A stretch of DNA of 64,000 nucleotides from Psychrobacter sp. NZS113 (GCF_015864825.1 NZ_JADYWL010000002.1:342346-406345), one strand, 5' to 3'. Shown: positions 47,239-57,380, numbered from the stretch's first letter. The notes: a model not told the origin generated them from the letters alone. Numbers and translations are program-made.

Positions 47239-47645
47239 ATTATCATCGTATTTCTTGTTTAATGACTGGCATTCTTCGGAGTGCCAGTTTTTTATTGTCC
47301 AAATTTCAGAGCATGTTTTCTCTTCAAAAATGGTGATAAAATGAGATAAATTGCCGTCAAACAAAAAAACAGGCGCAGATAATATCGCGGTATTAACCAA
47401 CTATTTGAAGATAGTTGGCAAGATTTAGCCATTTTTGGCTCATTAATATGACCGTCTGTAGCTGTTATAATACAGATTATCTTATTTAACTTTTAAAAAT
47501 TTCTTTACTGTGTAATACTGCTATTTTATAAAAATTGCCTTTATTAAGAAAAATTCTCATAAAAGAAATGTCTTTAATTGCCCCAAGTGATATTCTATTG
47601 AACTAATAATAAGTACGATCAATCAAATTATAGGAATAAGACCAC
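47239..47645. other. Intergenic region metF-rsmE
   Basis: 407 bp. Apart from the metF terminator it holds AT-rich sequence with no recognisable gene, RNA or regulatory site. Confidence 0.6.
47264..47293 (+). terminator. ahcY-metF terminator
   Basis: ACTGGCA / TGCCAGT stem with a TTCTTCGGAG loop, then T run; 26 nt after metF. Confidence 0.88.
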
Positions 47646-48512
47646 GTGCGACGTTTTTTTTATGCTACTAGCAATGACATCAATAATGCAGATGAAACAA
47701 CTTACCCTCAACTTAGCACGTTACCTATAGGCACCAGTGTCGACCTCACAGAAAGCATCGTTCATCACTGGTGCCGTGTGCTACGCGCAAACATTGGCGA
47801 TCAAGGTATTTTATTCGATGGGTTTGGCGGTGAATATCAGGTAGCGCTACAAACCATTAGTAAAAAGCATGCCACTGTGACTTTATTGGCTCATATAAAT
47901 GATGATCGTACTGCCCCATTTATCAGTAAAATTGGTTTGGTGATGAGTCGCGGTGAGCGCATGGATTATGCGATTCAAAAGTCAACCGAGCTGGGTGTAA
48001 CGGCTATTCAATTACTAAGTAGCCATCATGGCGAGGTCAACCTAAAACCTGCACAAGTGGAGAAAAAACTGGCACATTGGCAGCAAGTGGCTATTGCCGC
48101 CTGTGAGCAATGCGGCCTCAATCGTCCACCGCTTATTCTCGCACCAGTCTCTATCAATGACTGGTTACTTAAGGTAGTAGATAACAACCAAAAAATGGCC
48201 ATCAGCCCTATAGTAACTGCACTCAGTCAAGATACTTACTATCAACGACTACAGCAGCCAGCTGACTTGCGTATGCAGTTGAGCGTGCCAGCATTAGGAC
48301 AGCCTGCGGTGCCGGAGTTGTTGACAGTCACGCTAAAGCAGTCAGCACCTTATATCGAGCTATTGATTGGCCCTGAGGGCGGGCTCAGCGACGATGAATG
48401 CCTGAAAGCAGCAGATGTAGGTTTCCATCCTTGGCAAATTGGCACGAGAGTGTTACGTACCGAAACCGCACCAGTCGTTGCATTAGCGACCTTACATGCT
48501 TTGAGTCATTAG
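47646..48512 (+). CDS. rsmE: 16S rRNA m3U1498 methyltransferase RsmE
   Basis: 288 aa SPOUT-fold methyltransferase. An N-terminal PUA-like domain (MRRFFYATS; HWCRVLRANIGDQGILFDG) precedes the trefoil-knot SAM site with IELLIGPEGGLSDDE and LGTRVLRTETAPVVAL-like (IGTRVLRTETAPVVAL). It starts at GTG 47646 with AGGA upstream, and length is near the family norm (about 245) plus a ~20-aa insertion around residues 190-215. Confidence 0.94.
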   Translation: MRRFFYATSNDINNADETTYPQLSTLPIGTSVDLTESIVHHWCRVLRANIGDQGILFDGFGGEYQVALQTISKKHATVTLLAHINDDRTAPFISKIGLVMSRGERMDYAIQKSTELGVTAIQLLSSHHGEVNLKPAQVEKKLAHWQQVAIAACEQCGLNRPPLILAPVSINDWLLKVVDNNQKMAISPIVTALSQDTYYQRLQQPADLRMQLSVPALGQPAVPELLTVTLKQSAPYIELLIGPEGGLSDDECLKAADVGFHPWQIGTRVLRTETAPVVALATLHALSH

Positions 48513-48574
48513 TTATCAAAATACCATGTATCTAACCTTATTTATTCTTCAACTTTGACGTTGTGAGTCCAATT

Positions 48575-50278
48575 ATGACTAATGCCGCCGCCATGCCAAT
48601 CGCAGACAAGCAGCAGTTGCTAGCACAGTTATGCGAACAACTCGATGACTCTATATTCATCTTAGATGCCAATTTGCGCTATTTATCGGTCAATGCTTGT
48701 TACGAGATGACTATTGGTTACACCGAGTCATTTTTACTTGGTCGACCACTAGGTATCTACGCGGCAGAATTTTTATCAAAAGAAGAAAGAGATATTTTAG
48801 CGGATATCACTAGCCACCTAGATACTAATGGTTTTTATACAAATGACTTTTCGATGGCCAATCGCTATGGCGAAATCGTTGATTGTCATATTACTTATCG
48901 CAAACTCTATATCGAACAGACTGTTTACTATGTCGGTATGCTGCGTGATACCTCTTCTGCCATCAAAGACAAAAAACAATTGGTACATTTGCTCAATTAC
49001 GACCAGGTGACAGGCCTGCCAAACCGTAAAGTATTTTTGAGTCAAGTCAGTGACTTACTATTAGACAGCTACCAAGAAGTCGTTATTGTACGTTTAAATA
49101 TCGACCGTTATCGTAGCCTTGCAAGCTTACTCGGTCCTGATGGCATAAACGCTTTGATTAACAATTTTGTCAAACGCGTCAAAAAGCTCAAACTCGATAA
49201 CTTGCATTGTTTTTCCCATTTTGGTGGTGATGATTTTGCCTTATTATTCGAATGCCCTGATGCTAATACAATTCGGCACCAGCTAGACAGCTTAATGCAA
49301 ATGTGTGAACGTCCTTTTTCTCCAGACAAATCAGAGGCAAAGATATATTGTCATGTATCCATTGGTGTTAGTTACTTTCCTAAAGATGGTGAAGGATTAA
49401 CAGGACTACTGACCAACGCCGAAAAAGCGCTACATTATGTCAAGAGTCAAGGTGGTGACGATATTTGTTGGTATGACACCGCTATTGATGAGGCCACCAC
49501 TGATAGTTGGCAGTTAGAGGCTGAACTCAGAGCCGCTGCCTCTGAAGGTCAATTTATTCCTTATTATCAGCCAAAATTTGAATTAGCAACGGGCACTATC
49601 ACTGGCTTTGAAGCCCTAGTACGCTGGCAACATCCGACTCGTGGACTGTTAAGCCCAGTACACTTTATCGATGCCATTATCACCCATAAGCTATCATTTG
49701 AGCTATTCTCACAAATGGCTATCCAAATTGCCAAGCAGCTGTCGGTTTGGCAAAAGCAAGGCTTTCTTCAACATATCTGTATCAATGCTGACGCCGCGGA
49801 ATTTAGCCATCCTAATTTTTCTGAGATGGTAAGCAGCCTCCTTACACAGCACGATATTTCTGCTCATCAGTTGCATATTGAAGTGACTGAATCTTCTCTC
49901 ATTCAGCGCCATAGTAACGTTAAAAAACAACTGGAGTTACTAAAAGAATTGGGGATCTGTCTGGCCCTAGATGACTTTGGCACCGGTTATGCCTCGTTAA
50001 GTTACTTACAAGAGTATCCGTTTGATTTTATTAAAATCGACAAAAGCTTTATCTCTAATATCGAAAACAATCCTACCCAACATGCGATTGTCAAGGCTAT
50101 CTTAGATTTGGGCAATGCCCTTAATATGCAGGTTATCGCTGAAGGTATCGAAACCGAGGAGCAGCGTGACGTGCTATTTGCCATGGGATGCAAGCAAGGT
50201 CAAGGCTATTGGCTGAGCAGACCCGTGCCAGCTGAGGCTGCAACCAATATGTTGATTCAGCAGCACGGTGTGGCATAA
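48575..50278 (+). CDS. PAS-GGDEF-EAL cyclic-di-GMP protein
   Basis: 567 aa cytosolic. A PAS sensor (about 20-130; DSIFILDANLRYLSVNACYE) is followed by a GGDEF domain (RxGGDEF region reads FSHFGGDDFALLFE) and an EAL domain (FEALVRWQHPTRGLLSP). EAL catalytic residues are all there: Asn in ICINADAAEF, EVTESSL, DDFGTGYASL, KIDKSFI and AEGIETEEQ. The GGDDF substitution suggests a weak or dead cyclase, so the net role may be c-di-GMP hydrolysis. ATG 48575 has a GAG at eight bases; a GTG four codons earlier is possible. Confidence 0.9.
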   Translation: MTNAAAMPIADKQQLLAQLCEQLDDSIFILDANLRYLSVNACYEMTIGYTESFLLGRPLGIYAAEFLSKEERDILADITSHLDTNGFYTNDFSMANRYGEIVDCHITYRKLYIEQTVYYVGMLRDTSSAIKDKKQLVHLLNYDQVTGLPNRKVFLSQVSDLLLDSYQEVVIVRLNIDRYRSLASLLGPDGINALINNFVKRVKKLKLDNLHCFSHFGGDDFALLFECPDANTIRHQLDSLMQMCERPFSPDKSEAKIYCHVSIGVSYFPKDGEGLTGLLTNAEKALHYVKSQGGDDICWYDTAIDEATTDSWQLEAELRAAASEGQFIPYYQPKFELATGTITGFEALVRWQHPTRGLLSPVHFIDAIITHKLSFELFSQMAIQIAKQLSVWQKQGFLQHICINADAAEFSHPNFSEMVSSLLTQHDISAHQLHIEVTESSLIQRHSNVKKQLELLKELGICLALDDFGTGYASLSYLQEYPFDFIKIDKSFISNIENNPTQHAIVKAILDLGNALNMQVIAEGIETEEQRDVLFAMGCKQGQGYWLSRPVPAEAATNMLIQQHGVA

Positions 50279-50670
50279 CCCAAACTGATTGAAAGTTTTT
50301 TATCCAGTATAACCAATACTTTCATGTGGTTATTCATCTTTATCTTGAACGCCTAGCTGCGATTGCATAACGGATGCAAGGCAGGTTCATGACTTATCAG
50401 TCCTGTCACCAAACTTGTATAATCATCTGTGAAAGCCTATCTTTTATAGTGAATTTGTTAGGTCTTATTCAGCCTCAAGTCGACTCTAACAATCACCACT
50501 CTTTTCAATACGATTTTATGTAATCGATAACTTAGTCAATCTGTATTACAGCCCAGCATTTATTTAGGCTGTTCAGATTAAAGTGATCAGGACTTTTGCG
50601 CTATCTAATAGTGCAGCGACCTACCTACTCTTGACGATTATTGATTATATTCCAAAAAGGACAGGAAGTT
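50279..50670. other. Intergenic region before the first acyl-CoA dehydrogenase
   Basis: 392 bp, no gene. Contains an imperfect hairpin around TTGCAT-AACGG-ATGCAA (50363-50379) without a T run; otherwise nothing recognised. Confidence 0.5.
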
Positions 50671-52464
50671 ATGCAATATAAAGCGCCCTTACGTGATATT
50701 CAATTCGTAATGCATGAGTTACTTGATAGCGAAAGCCACTATAAAACTTTACCTGCGTTTCAGGAAGCTGACCGTGAATTGATGGACAGCCTGTTCGAAA
50801 TGGCTGCAAGCTTCGCTGAAAATGAGCTATCGCCATTGAACCAAAGCGGTGATGCTGAAGGTTGTCATTTTGATAATGGCGTTGTTACCACGCCAAAAGG
50901 TTTTAAAGAAGCGTATAAAGCGTTTTGTGAGCTTGGCTTCCCTGCTTTGTCTGCCGAAGAAGAGTTCGGTGGTCAAAACATGCCTTTTTCATTATCAACG
51001 GTTATCAATGAAATGGTTGGTACTGCCAACTGGTCATTCTCTATGTACCCTGGCCTATCACATGGTGCTATTCAAACCATCGAACACCATGGTACTGATG
51101 CACAAAAACAAACCTATCTAGAAAAAATGATCAGTGGCGAATGGTCAGGTACGATGTGCCTTACTGAAGCGCATGCGGGTTCTGATTTGGGTATCATCCG
51201 TACTAAGGCTGAACCTAAAGAAGATGGCAGCTATAGTATTACAGGCCAAAAAATCTTTATCTCTGCCGGCGAGCATGATTTAACTGACAACATTATCCAC
51301 ATTGTATTAGCGCGTCTGCCAGGCGCACCTGCTGGCACAAAAGGTATCTCATTGTTTATCGTCCCTAAAATGACGGTCAACGAAGATGGTAGCGTTGGTG
51401 AAAGCAACAATGTCGTTTGTGGTTCTATCGAGCATAAAATGGGTATTAAAGCCTCTGCCACTTGTGTCATCAACTTCGATGGCGCAACAGGTTACCTAAT
51501 TGGCCCAGAAAACCGCGGCCTACAGTGCATGTTCACTTTTATGAACGTTGCCCGTATCGGTACTGCTGTTCAAGGTCTAACAGCTGCTGAGTATGCATTC
51601 CAAGGTTCACTAACCTATGCAAAAGATCGTCTGGCCATGCGCTCTTTATCAGGTACTAAAGCACCAGAAAAAGTAGCTGATCCGATCATTGTGCATCCAG
51701 CGGTTCGCAATATGCTATTGACTGAAAAAGCCTTTGCTGAGGGTGGTCGTGCATTGGTTTATTACCTCTCACATTTTGCGGATATCGTCGCAAAAGGCGA
51801 AGGCGAAGAGCTTAAATTTGCTGACCAAATGCTGTCACTATTGACACCAATTGCTAAAGCATTCTTGACCGAAACTGGTTTAGAAGCCGCCAATCATGGT
51901 ATACAGATTTATGGTGGTCACGGTTTTGTGAGCGAATGGGGTATGGAACAAAATGTCCGTGACACCCGTATCGCTTGTCTATACGAAGGGACGACTGAGA
52001 TCCAAGCACTTGATTTACTAGGTCGTAAAGTATTAGGTTCACAAGGCAAACTACTTGGCAACTTTGTCAATATCATTCAACAGTTCTGTGAAGAGAACAA
52101 AGAAAATGACGAGATGGGTCAATTTATTCGCCCACTTGTCAAGCATCTTAAAGAATGGGGTGATCTAACAGCACGTATCGGCATGCAAGCGACTGAAAGC
52201 CCTGAAGCAGTAGGCGGTGCAGCGGTTGATTACATGTATTTCAGTGGATATGTCACACTAGCTTACTTATGGGCTCGTATGGCACTAGTCGCACAAACTG
52301 CTATTGCAGAGGGTACAAGCGAAGCCGCGTTCTATGATGCTAAAGTAAAAACTGCGCAATTCTACTTTGCTAAATTATTGCCACGTACCACCACTCATGT
52401 ACAGCGTATCAGCACTGGTGTTGAGCCATACATGAGCATGGACGTCGATCAATTTGCTTTTTAA
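50671..52464 (+). CDS. Acyl-CoA dehydrogenase (long, FadE-like), copy 1
   Basis: 597 aa flavoprotein, first step of fatty-acid beta-oxidation. YKAPLRDIQFVMHELLD opens the ~600-aa class of Pseudomonas (PA0506/0507 type). FAD-binding MCLTEAHAGSDLG, the acyl-dehydrogenase core GIQIYGGHGFVSEWGMEQNVRDTRIACLYEGTTEIQALDL with the catalytic Glu in YEGT, and the acyl-CoA_dh_C domain at the end are visible. ATG 50671 follows AGGAAG; the frame is open ten codons up to a TTG. About half identical by eye to the second copy 2.4 kb on. Confidence 0.93.
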   Translation: MQYKAPLRDIQFVMHELLDSESHYKTLPAFQEADRELMDSLFEMAASFAENELSPLNQSGDAEGCHFDNGVVTTPKGFKEAYKAFCELGFPALSAEEEFGGQNMPFSLSTVINEMVGTANWSFSMYPGLSHGAIQTIEHHGTDAQKQTYLEKMISGEWSGTMCLTEAHAGSDLGIIRTKAEPKEDGSYSITGQKIFISAGEHDLTDNIIHIVLARLPGAPAGTKGISLFIVPKMTVNEDGSVGESNNVVCGSIEHKMGIKASATCVINFDGATGYLIGPENRGLQCMFTFMNVARIGTAVQGLTAAEYAFQGSLTYAKDRLAMRSLSGTKAPEKVADPIIVHPAVRNMLLTEKAFAEGGRALVYYLSHFADIVAKGEGEELKFADQMLSLLTPIAKAFLTETGLEAANHGIQIYGGHGFVSEWGMEQNVRDTRIACLYEGTTEIQALDLLGRKVLGSQGKLLGNFVNIIQQFCEENKENDEMGQFIRPLVKHLKEWGDLTARIGMQATESPEAVGGAAVDYMYFSGYVTLAYLWARMALVAQTAIAEGTSEAAFYDAKVKTAQFYFAKLLPRTTTHVQRISTGVEPYMSMDVDQFAF

Positions 52465-52476
52465 TTGACTGTTTGA

Positions 52477-52517
52477 TGCAATCATTTAACGAGTCTTTAA
52501 TACATTAAATGATTGCA
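52477..52517. repeat. Perfect 13-bp inverted repeat after fadE-like copy 1
   Basis: TGCAATCATTTAA (52477-52489) and TTAAATGATTGCA (52505-52517) with a 15-base loop, starting 12 nt after the stop codon. No T run follows, so it is not a standard terminator; a 3'-end stabilising stem or operator is possible. Confidence 0.8.
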
Positions 52518-52542
52518 AGTTAATCTAGCTAACGTCATTCTA

Positions 52543-52577
52543 TCGGCAACATACTCAGGTATGTTGCCGATTTTCTT
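52543..52577 (+). terminator. Terminator of fadE-like copy 1
   Basis: TCGGCAACATAC-TCAG-GTATGTTGCCGA, a perfect 12-bp stem, then TTTTCTTATT; 78 nt past the stop. Confidence 0.88.
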
Positions 52578-52894
52578 ATTATTGTCTGGCTGATACCAAT
52601 TAAATATAATGTCGGGCTTGCTCAACCTATTACCTCTTATATTAATCCTCGCCTGCTCTTTATCTAAATTATCTCTAAACCAACGACAATAGCTTAATTA
52701 CTATTCACAACTTTCGTATTTTTATTATCAATATAGTCGTAAGTACTTTTGGTGCACGCACGATTCACGAAGAAATACACCCGCGCGCAAGCTTATTTGT
52801 TAAACTTTAATTATTAATCGCTCAGGTTACATTAGAAAAACAACCTATAACTTTAATACTCTTAACTCTACTCATTTGAACCAAAGGAATGTTT

Positions 52895-54679
52895 ATGGCT
52901 GTCTATAATGCCCCTCTTAATGACATGCGCTTTATCTTAAATGATGTGTTTAATGCGCCTAAATTTTGGCAAAATAACGAAAATTTGGCTCATGTTGACA
53001 TAGAAACTGTCGATATGATTTTAGAAGAAATGGCAAAACTGTCAAAAAACATTCTATTGCCTATCAACCGCAGTGGTGATGAAGAAGGCGCAACCTTTCA
53101 AGGTGATGGTGTCGTCACTACCCCAACTGGTTTTAAAGAAGCTTATAAGCAATTTGCTGAATCAGGTTGGGTTGGCTTAAGTGGTAACGCTGAATACGGC
53201 GGTCAAGGCTTTCCAAAAATGGTCACTATGTTGACTGAAGAAATGGTCTTCACTGCAAACCAATCGTTTGCACTGTATCCAAATCTGACAGTCGGTGCGA
53301 CGCTTTGCCTTAATGCAGCAGCGTCAGAAGAGCAAAAACAAACCTACTTAGAAAAAATGTATAACGGCGAATGGGCTGGCACCATGTGCTTGACCGAGCC
53401 GCATGCTGGTACGGATTTGGGTATCATCAAGACCAAAGCTGTGCCTAATGACGATGGTAGCTTTGATATCTCTGGCACCAAAATCTTTATCACTGGTGGT
53501 GAGCACGATCTGACTGACAACATCATTCACTTGGTATTGGCAAAAACACCTAATGCACCAGAAGGTTCGAAAGGTATCTCCCTGTTTGTGGTACCAAAAT
53601 TCTTGGTCAATGAAGATGGTAGCCTAGGCGAGCGCAACACATTGGCAGTGGGTTCTATCGAACACAAAATGGGCATCAAAGCCTCAGCCACTTGTGTCAT
53701 GAACTTTGACAATGCTAAAGGTTGGATGGTTGGTGCAGAAAACACAGGCCTGTCTTCAATGTTCATTATGATGAACTATGAGCGTGTCACGATGGGCCTA
53801 CAAGGCCTTGGTGGTTCTGAGCTTGCTTATCAAAATGCCGCTTTATACGCCAACGATCGTGGTCAGGGTCGTAGCGATACGCAACTCCAAAGCCCAGAAA
53901 AACCTGCTGATGCTATCATTCATCATGCTGACGTGCGTCGCATGCTATTGAATGCTAAAGCCAATACTGAAGCCTCTCGTTGTTTTGCCATGTACGTTGC
54001 AAAAAATCTTGATGAAGAGAAATTTAGTACAGATCCTGAGTTGGCAAAAGCGGCTTCTGCCCGTGTTGCCCTACTCACGCCAGTGGCTAAAGCATTTTTG
54101 ACCGACAAAGCGTTAGAAGCCACGATTGATTGCCAGCAAGTATTTGGTGGTCATGGTTATATCCGCGAATGGGGTATGGAGCAAATCGTACGTGATACCC
54201 GTATTGCACAGATTTATGAGGGCACCAACGGTATTCAAGCGCTTGACTTATTAGGCCGTAAAGTCGCCCGTAATAACGGCAAATATGTCACACATTTCTT
54301 GGGTGAAATTCGTGACTTTATCGGTAATATGAAAGCAGATCATGGTATCAAACAAGCGACATTAGATGCTGCAGATACGATCGAAGCATTGACTCAGACT
54401 GTGCTTGGCAATATTGGCGAGCGTAAAAATGAAGTCAATGGCTGTGCCGTTGATTATATGCATGCCTTTGGTTATCTAGCATATTCGTACATGTTTGCAC
54501 TGATGGTCGAAGCAGCCAATGGTAAAGAAGGTGATTTTTATACCAACAAAGCCAAGCTTGCTGATTATTTTGTCGGTCGTATATTGCCACGTATCGAGTC
54601 GCATGCGCAGATGGTACAAGCTGGTAGTGACCCGATGATGAACTTTGATCTTGATTACTTTAATGTACCTGCTAGCTAA
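52895..54679 (+). CDS. Acyl-CoA dehydrogenase (long, FadE-like), copy 2
   Basis: 594 aa, paralogue of the preceding dehydrogenase: YNAPLNDMRFILNDVF start, MCLTEPHAGTDLG, FGGHGYIREWGMEQIVRDTRIAQIYEGTNGIQALDLLGRK with the catalytic Glu, and the same C-terminal domain. Divergence between the pair (for example NEMVGTANWSFSMYPGL against EEMVFTANQSFALYPNL) suggests different chain-length preference; inferred. AAAGGA six bases before ATG 52895 decides the start over the ATG two codons earlier. Own terminator downstream. Confidence 0.93.
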   Translation: MAVYNAPLNDMRFILNDVFNAPKFWQNNENLAHVDIETVDMILEEMAKLSKNILLPINRSGDEEGATFQGDGVVTTPTGFKEAYKQFAESGWVGLSGNAEYGGQGFPKMVTMLTEEMVFTANQSFALYPNLTVGATLCLNAAASEEQKQTYLEKMYNGEWAGTMCLTEPHAGTDLGIIKTKAVPNDDGSFDISGTKIFITGGEHDLTDNIIHLVLAKTPNAPEGSKGISLFVVPKFLVNEDGSLGERNTLAVGSIEHKMGIKASATCVMNFDNAKGWMVGAENTGLSSMFIMMNYERVTMGLQGLGGSELAYQNAALYANDRGQGRSDTQLQSPEKPADAIIHHADVRRMLLNAKANTEASRCFAMYVAKNLDEEKFSTDPELAKAASARVALLTPVAKAFLTDKALEATIDCQQVFGGHGYIREWGMEQIVRDTRIAQIYEGTNGIQALDLLGRKVARNNGKYVTHFLGEIRDFIGNMKADHGIKQATLDAADTIEALTQTVLGNIGERKNEVNGCAVDYMHAFGYLAYSYMFALMVEAANGKEGDFYTNKAKLADYFVGRILPRIESHAQMVQAGSDPMMNFDLDYFNVPAS

Positions 54680-54703
54680 GTAATTATCGTATAAAACACT
54701 CTT

Positions 54704-54737
54704 AAAAAAGGACAGCCACGTTGAGCTGTCCTTTTTT
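54704..54737 (+). terminator. Terminator of fadE-like copy 2
   Basis: GGACAGC-CACGTTGA-GCTGTCC stem flanked by A6 and T6; 25 nt past the stop. Confidence 0.9.
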
Positions 54738-54926
54738 GTGCCAAAATGATTCTCATCATAATTGCTAACAAAATAAGTGACTATCAATGAATGGTTAAGA
54801 TTAAAATGACGTACAATAAAGCGTTATTTTAACCAAATAAAGAGATTGTCATATTTTTAGAAAAACGCTTATTGTGACCCATTACACAGCAGAAATTACC
54901 AAAATAATCATAACAAAGGGTATGAC

Positions 54927-57380
54927 GTGTCAGAAATGAAACACATTTTACAGCAGATTACTGCCTTAAGTGATGTACCCGATAACGCGGTACTAAAGCG
55001 TTTAATAGACGAGCTGCGGGTGAACGATAAAGAGCCTGCCCTCGCCAACGCAAATATTCAATCACTTATTGATATTCTTCGTCAGCATCCAGAATATGCT
55101 GATGGACTCTCTAGCTTCGTCCTAAAGATAATTATCCAATACCGTCAAATTGCTCTGTATACCGACACTGGCATCATGTCAGACCAAGGATTTTTTAACA
55201 GCTTACGCCGTTTGGTTGGTCATCGTTTTTTACCGATACTACCGCAAGAAGACTCTGTCGTTGAGCTGGTTGGCTACTTGTTTGATAAAAAGTCTGATGA
55301 ACGCTGGCTTGCCAATATCGAAAAAGGTAAATGGGATACGTTGATAGAGCTGCTTAAGGTAGAAGAGAAGCATTTAGACTTAGTCGCCACCGTAAAAAAC
55401 AGTATTTTGAATGCGATTATTATCTTATCTTATCGCATCAGTGGTATCGGATTACATCCTGATTTGATGGATTCGTACCCGCAGATGTTGAATTACTCAG
55501 CGTCTTTTGTGGCTCAAAACCAAGAAGCGGTACTCTTTGTCAATGAATACAGAAAAGCGCATGAGCTTGACACTCTAACGGACATCACCCCAGAACAAGC
55601 AGTCGACCCAGCACCCTTACTGGTGATGATTGAGCAGTGTGAGGATATCGTTGCTACCGTACGCAAACGTATCTACAAAACTGGTATCTCGATTCGATTG
55701 ACGAATATGATGCTGCGCTTAGACCAAAGCTTGCAACGCATGCGCATCTTAACGGAGCTGGTTACAGATGATGATCACAAGCGCGATCGTGCCGTGATTG
55801 ATCTGATTCAAACACTGATTACGACTGCCAATCGTCGCTATAGTATTGGTTACCTGATTGATAACAATACCAAACTACTCTCACGTAAAGTCACGGAAAA
55901 TGCGAGCCGGGTTGGTGAGCATTACATCAGCACGGATAAGGCTGGCTATCGAAAGATGTTCAAAAAAGCCTCTATTGGTGGCTTTATTATTGCTTTTATG
56001 GCCACGATCAAAATATTGGCTTATCAATTGGCACTGGCTCCGATAGGTCGAGCATTCGTTAACAGTATGATTTATGGTTTGGGTTTTGTCTTCATCCATG
56101 TCATCCGCGGTACCGTTGCTACTAAGCAGCCAGCCATGACTGCGGCAGCTATCGCCTCTACCATATCTGATAGCTCTGGTAAAAAGTCCCATCAGCTGAC
56201 CAAGTTATCAGAGTTGGTCGTCGATATTTTACGTACTCAGTTCGTTGCCATAATGGGTAATGTGATGCTAGCAATACCTGTTGCTCTCATCATCTCTTTT
56301 GCATGGCTACAATATACGGGTATGCCGATGATTGACTCCGAAAAAGCGGGTCACCTACTCCATGACCTAGATCCCTTTCACTCATTGGCATTGCCCCATG
56401 CTGCGATTGCTGGTGTGTACTTATTTTTGTCGGGTCTGATTGCTGGTTATTACGACAATTTAGCGGTATACAATAATATAGGTGCACGTATCCAACGCCA
56501 TAAATTACTCATGTATATACTACCGAAATCATGGCTTCAGCGCCTTGGCGGCTTCATAGAAGCCAATTTGGGTGCCATCATGGGTAACTTTTTATTCGGT
56601 GTGTTCTTAGGTAGTACCGCGACGATTGGCTTTATCTTTGGCTTGCCAATTGATATTCGCCATATTGCGTTTGCCTCGGCGAACTTGGCACATGGGTTGT
56701 TTAATAGCTCTGCCGATGAGATAAGTTGGAGTGTTATCTTAGTCTCTATTCTGGGCGTGGCGCTTATTGGTATCGTCAACTTAATGGTCAGTTTTTCATT
56801 AGCACTGTTTGTCGCATTACGCTCAAAAGAGGTTCGTTTCTTCGAATGGAGCCGCCTAACTAAGTTGGTGTTTGGTCATATTATTAGCCATCCTTCCGAC
56901 TTTTTCTGGCCACGTGACAAACCAATGAAGTATGCACGTATCGACAGCCAAGGGCATATGATATTTGACGATACCTCAGCGCAAAAAAATGGCAAGACAT
57001 TACCAAGTAATTATGTGGTACGACGCTTGTCTGATGTCAGAATTTTACCTGAGTCTAAGCAAGCTAATGCCCAGCATCCTCAAACAAACACCGATATATA
57101 CTATGACAATCAACCTGAGGGCGATCATGCACAAGCTCACGCCCCTTCTCACACGACTGTAGACCTTGACGATGGTTTGATGGATGAAGAGCTCAATAGT
57201 GTGCCCTATACTGACGATATTCAGTACAATCAAGCGGACCATACACTCAGCGACCGTGATTATGAGGCTAACAATGATATCGGTAAAGAATCACGTCATG
57301 TAGATTCGGATAACAAAGCAACTGGCGATGCAAAAACACCTCTGCCAAAACCAAAAAAGCCGCCAAAACTGCCTAATTAA
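54927..57380 (+). CDS. Gcr-family membrane protein (annotated elsewhere as site-specific recombinase)
   Basis: 817 aa. The family (Gcr, SpecificRecomb) was named from a Neisseria pilin-variation locus, but no recombinase active site is visible. Residues 1-340 are soluble and helical; from about 345 to 655 there are six or more membrane segments (GGFIIAFMATIKILAYQLAL; NVMLAIPVALIISFAWL; LGAIMGNFLFGVFLGSTATIGF). The last ~120 residues are acidic and low-complexity and end in KPKKPPKLPN. Start GTG 54927 lies six bases after AAAGGG; an ATG three codons on is possible. An inner-membrane protein of unknown role is the safer call. Confidence 0.85.
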   Translation: MSEMKHILQQITALSDVPDNAVLKRLIDELRVNDKEPALANANIQSLIDILRQHPEYADGLSSFVLKIIIQYRQIALYTDTGIMSDQGFFNSLRRLVGHRFLPILPQEDSVVELVGYLFDKKSDERWLANIEKGKWDTLIELLKVEEKHLDLVATVKNSILNAIIILSYRISGIGLHPDLMDSYPQMLNYSASFVAQNQEAVLFVNEYRKAHELDTLTDITPEQAVDPAPLLVMIEQCEDIVATVRKRIYKTGISIRLTNMMLRLDQSLQRMRILTELVTDDDHKRDRAVIDLIQTLITTANRRYSIGYLIDNNTKLLSRKVTENASRVGEHYISTDKAGYRKMFKKASIGGFIIAFMATIKILAYQLALAPIGRAFVNSMIYGLGFVFIHVIRGTVATKQPAMTAAAIASTISDSSGKKSHQLTKLSELVVDILRTQFVAIMGNVMLAIPVALIISFAWLQYTGMPMIDSEKAGHLLHDLDPFHSLALPHAAIAGVYLFLSGLIAGYYDNLAVYNNIGARIQRHKLLMYILPKSWLQRLGGFIEANLGAIMGNFLFGVFLGSTATIGFIFGLPIDIRHIAFASANLAHGLFNSSADEISWSVILVSILGVALIGIVNLMVSFSLALFVALRSKEVRFFEWSRLTKLVFGHIISHPSDFFWPRDKPMKYARIDSQGHMIFDDTSAQKNGKTLPSNYVVRRLSDVRILPESKQANAQHPQTNTDIYYDNQPEGDHAQAHAPSHTTVDLDDGLMDEELNSVPYTDDIQYNQADHTLSDRDYEANNDIGKESRHVDSDNKATGDAKTPLPKPKKPPKLPN

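Larger units (their letters stand above)
52465..52894. other. Intergenic region between the two acyl-CoA dehydrogenase genes
   Basis: 430 bp, no gene. Holds a perfect 13-bp inverted repeat (52477-52517), a terminator (52543-52577), then AT-rich sequence that should carry the second gene's promoter. Confidence 0.6.

Noticed and set aside
54743-54763. Fur-box-like ATGATTCTCATCAT
   Set aside because: Only a partial match to the 19-bp consensus, located behind a terminator and far from an iron gene.
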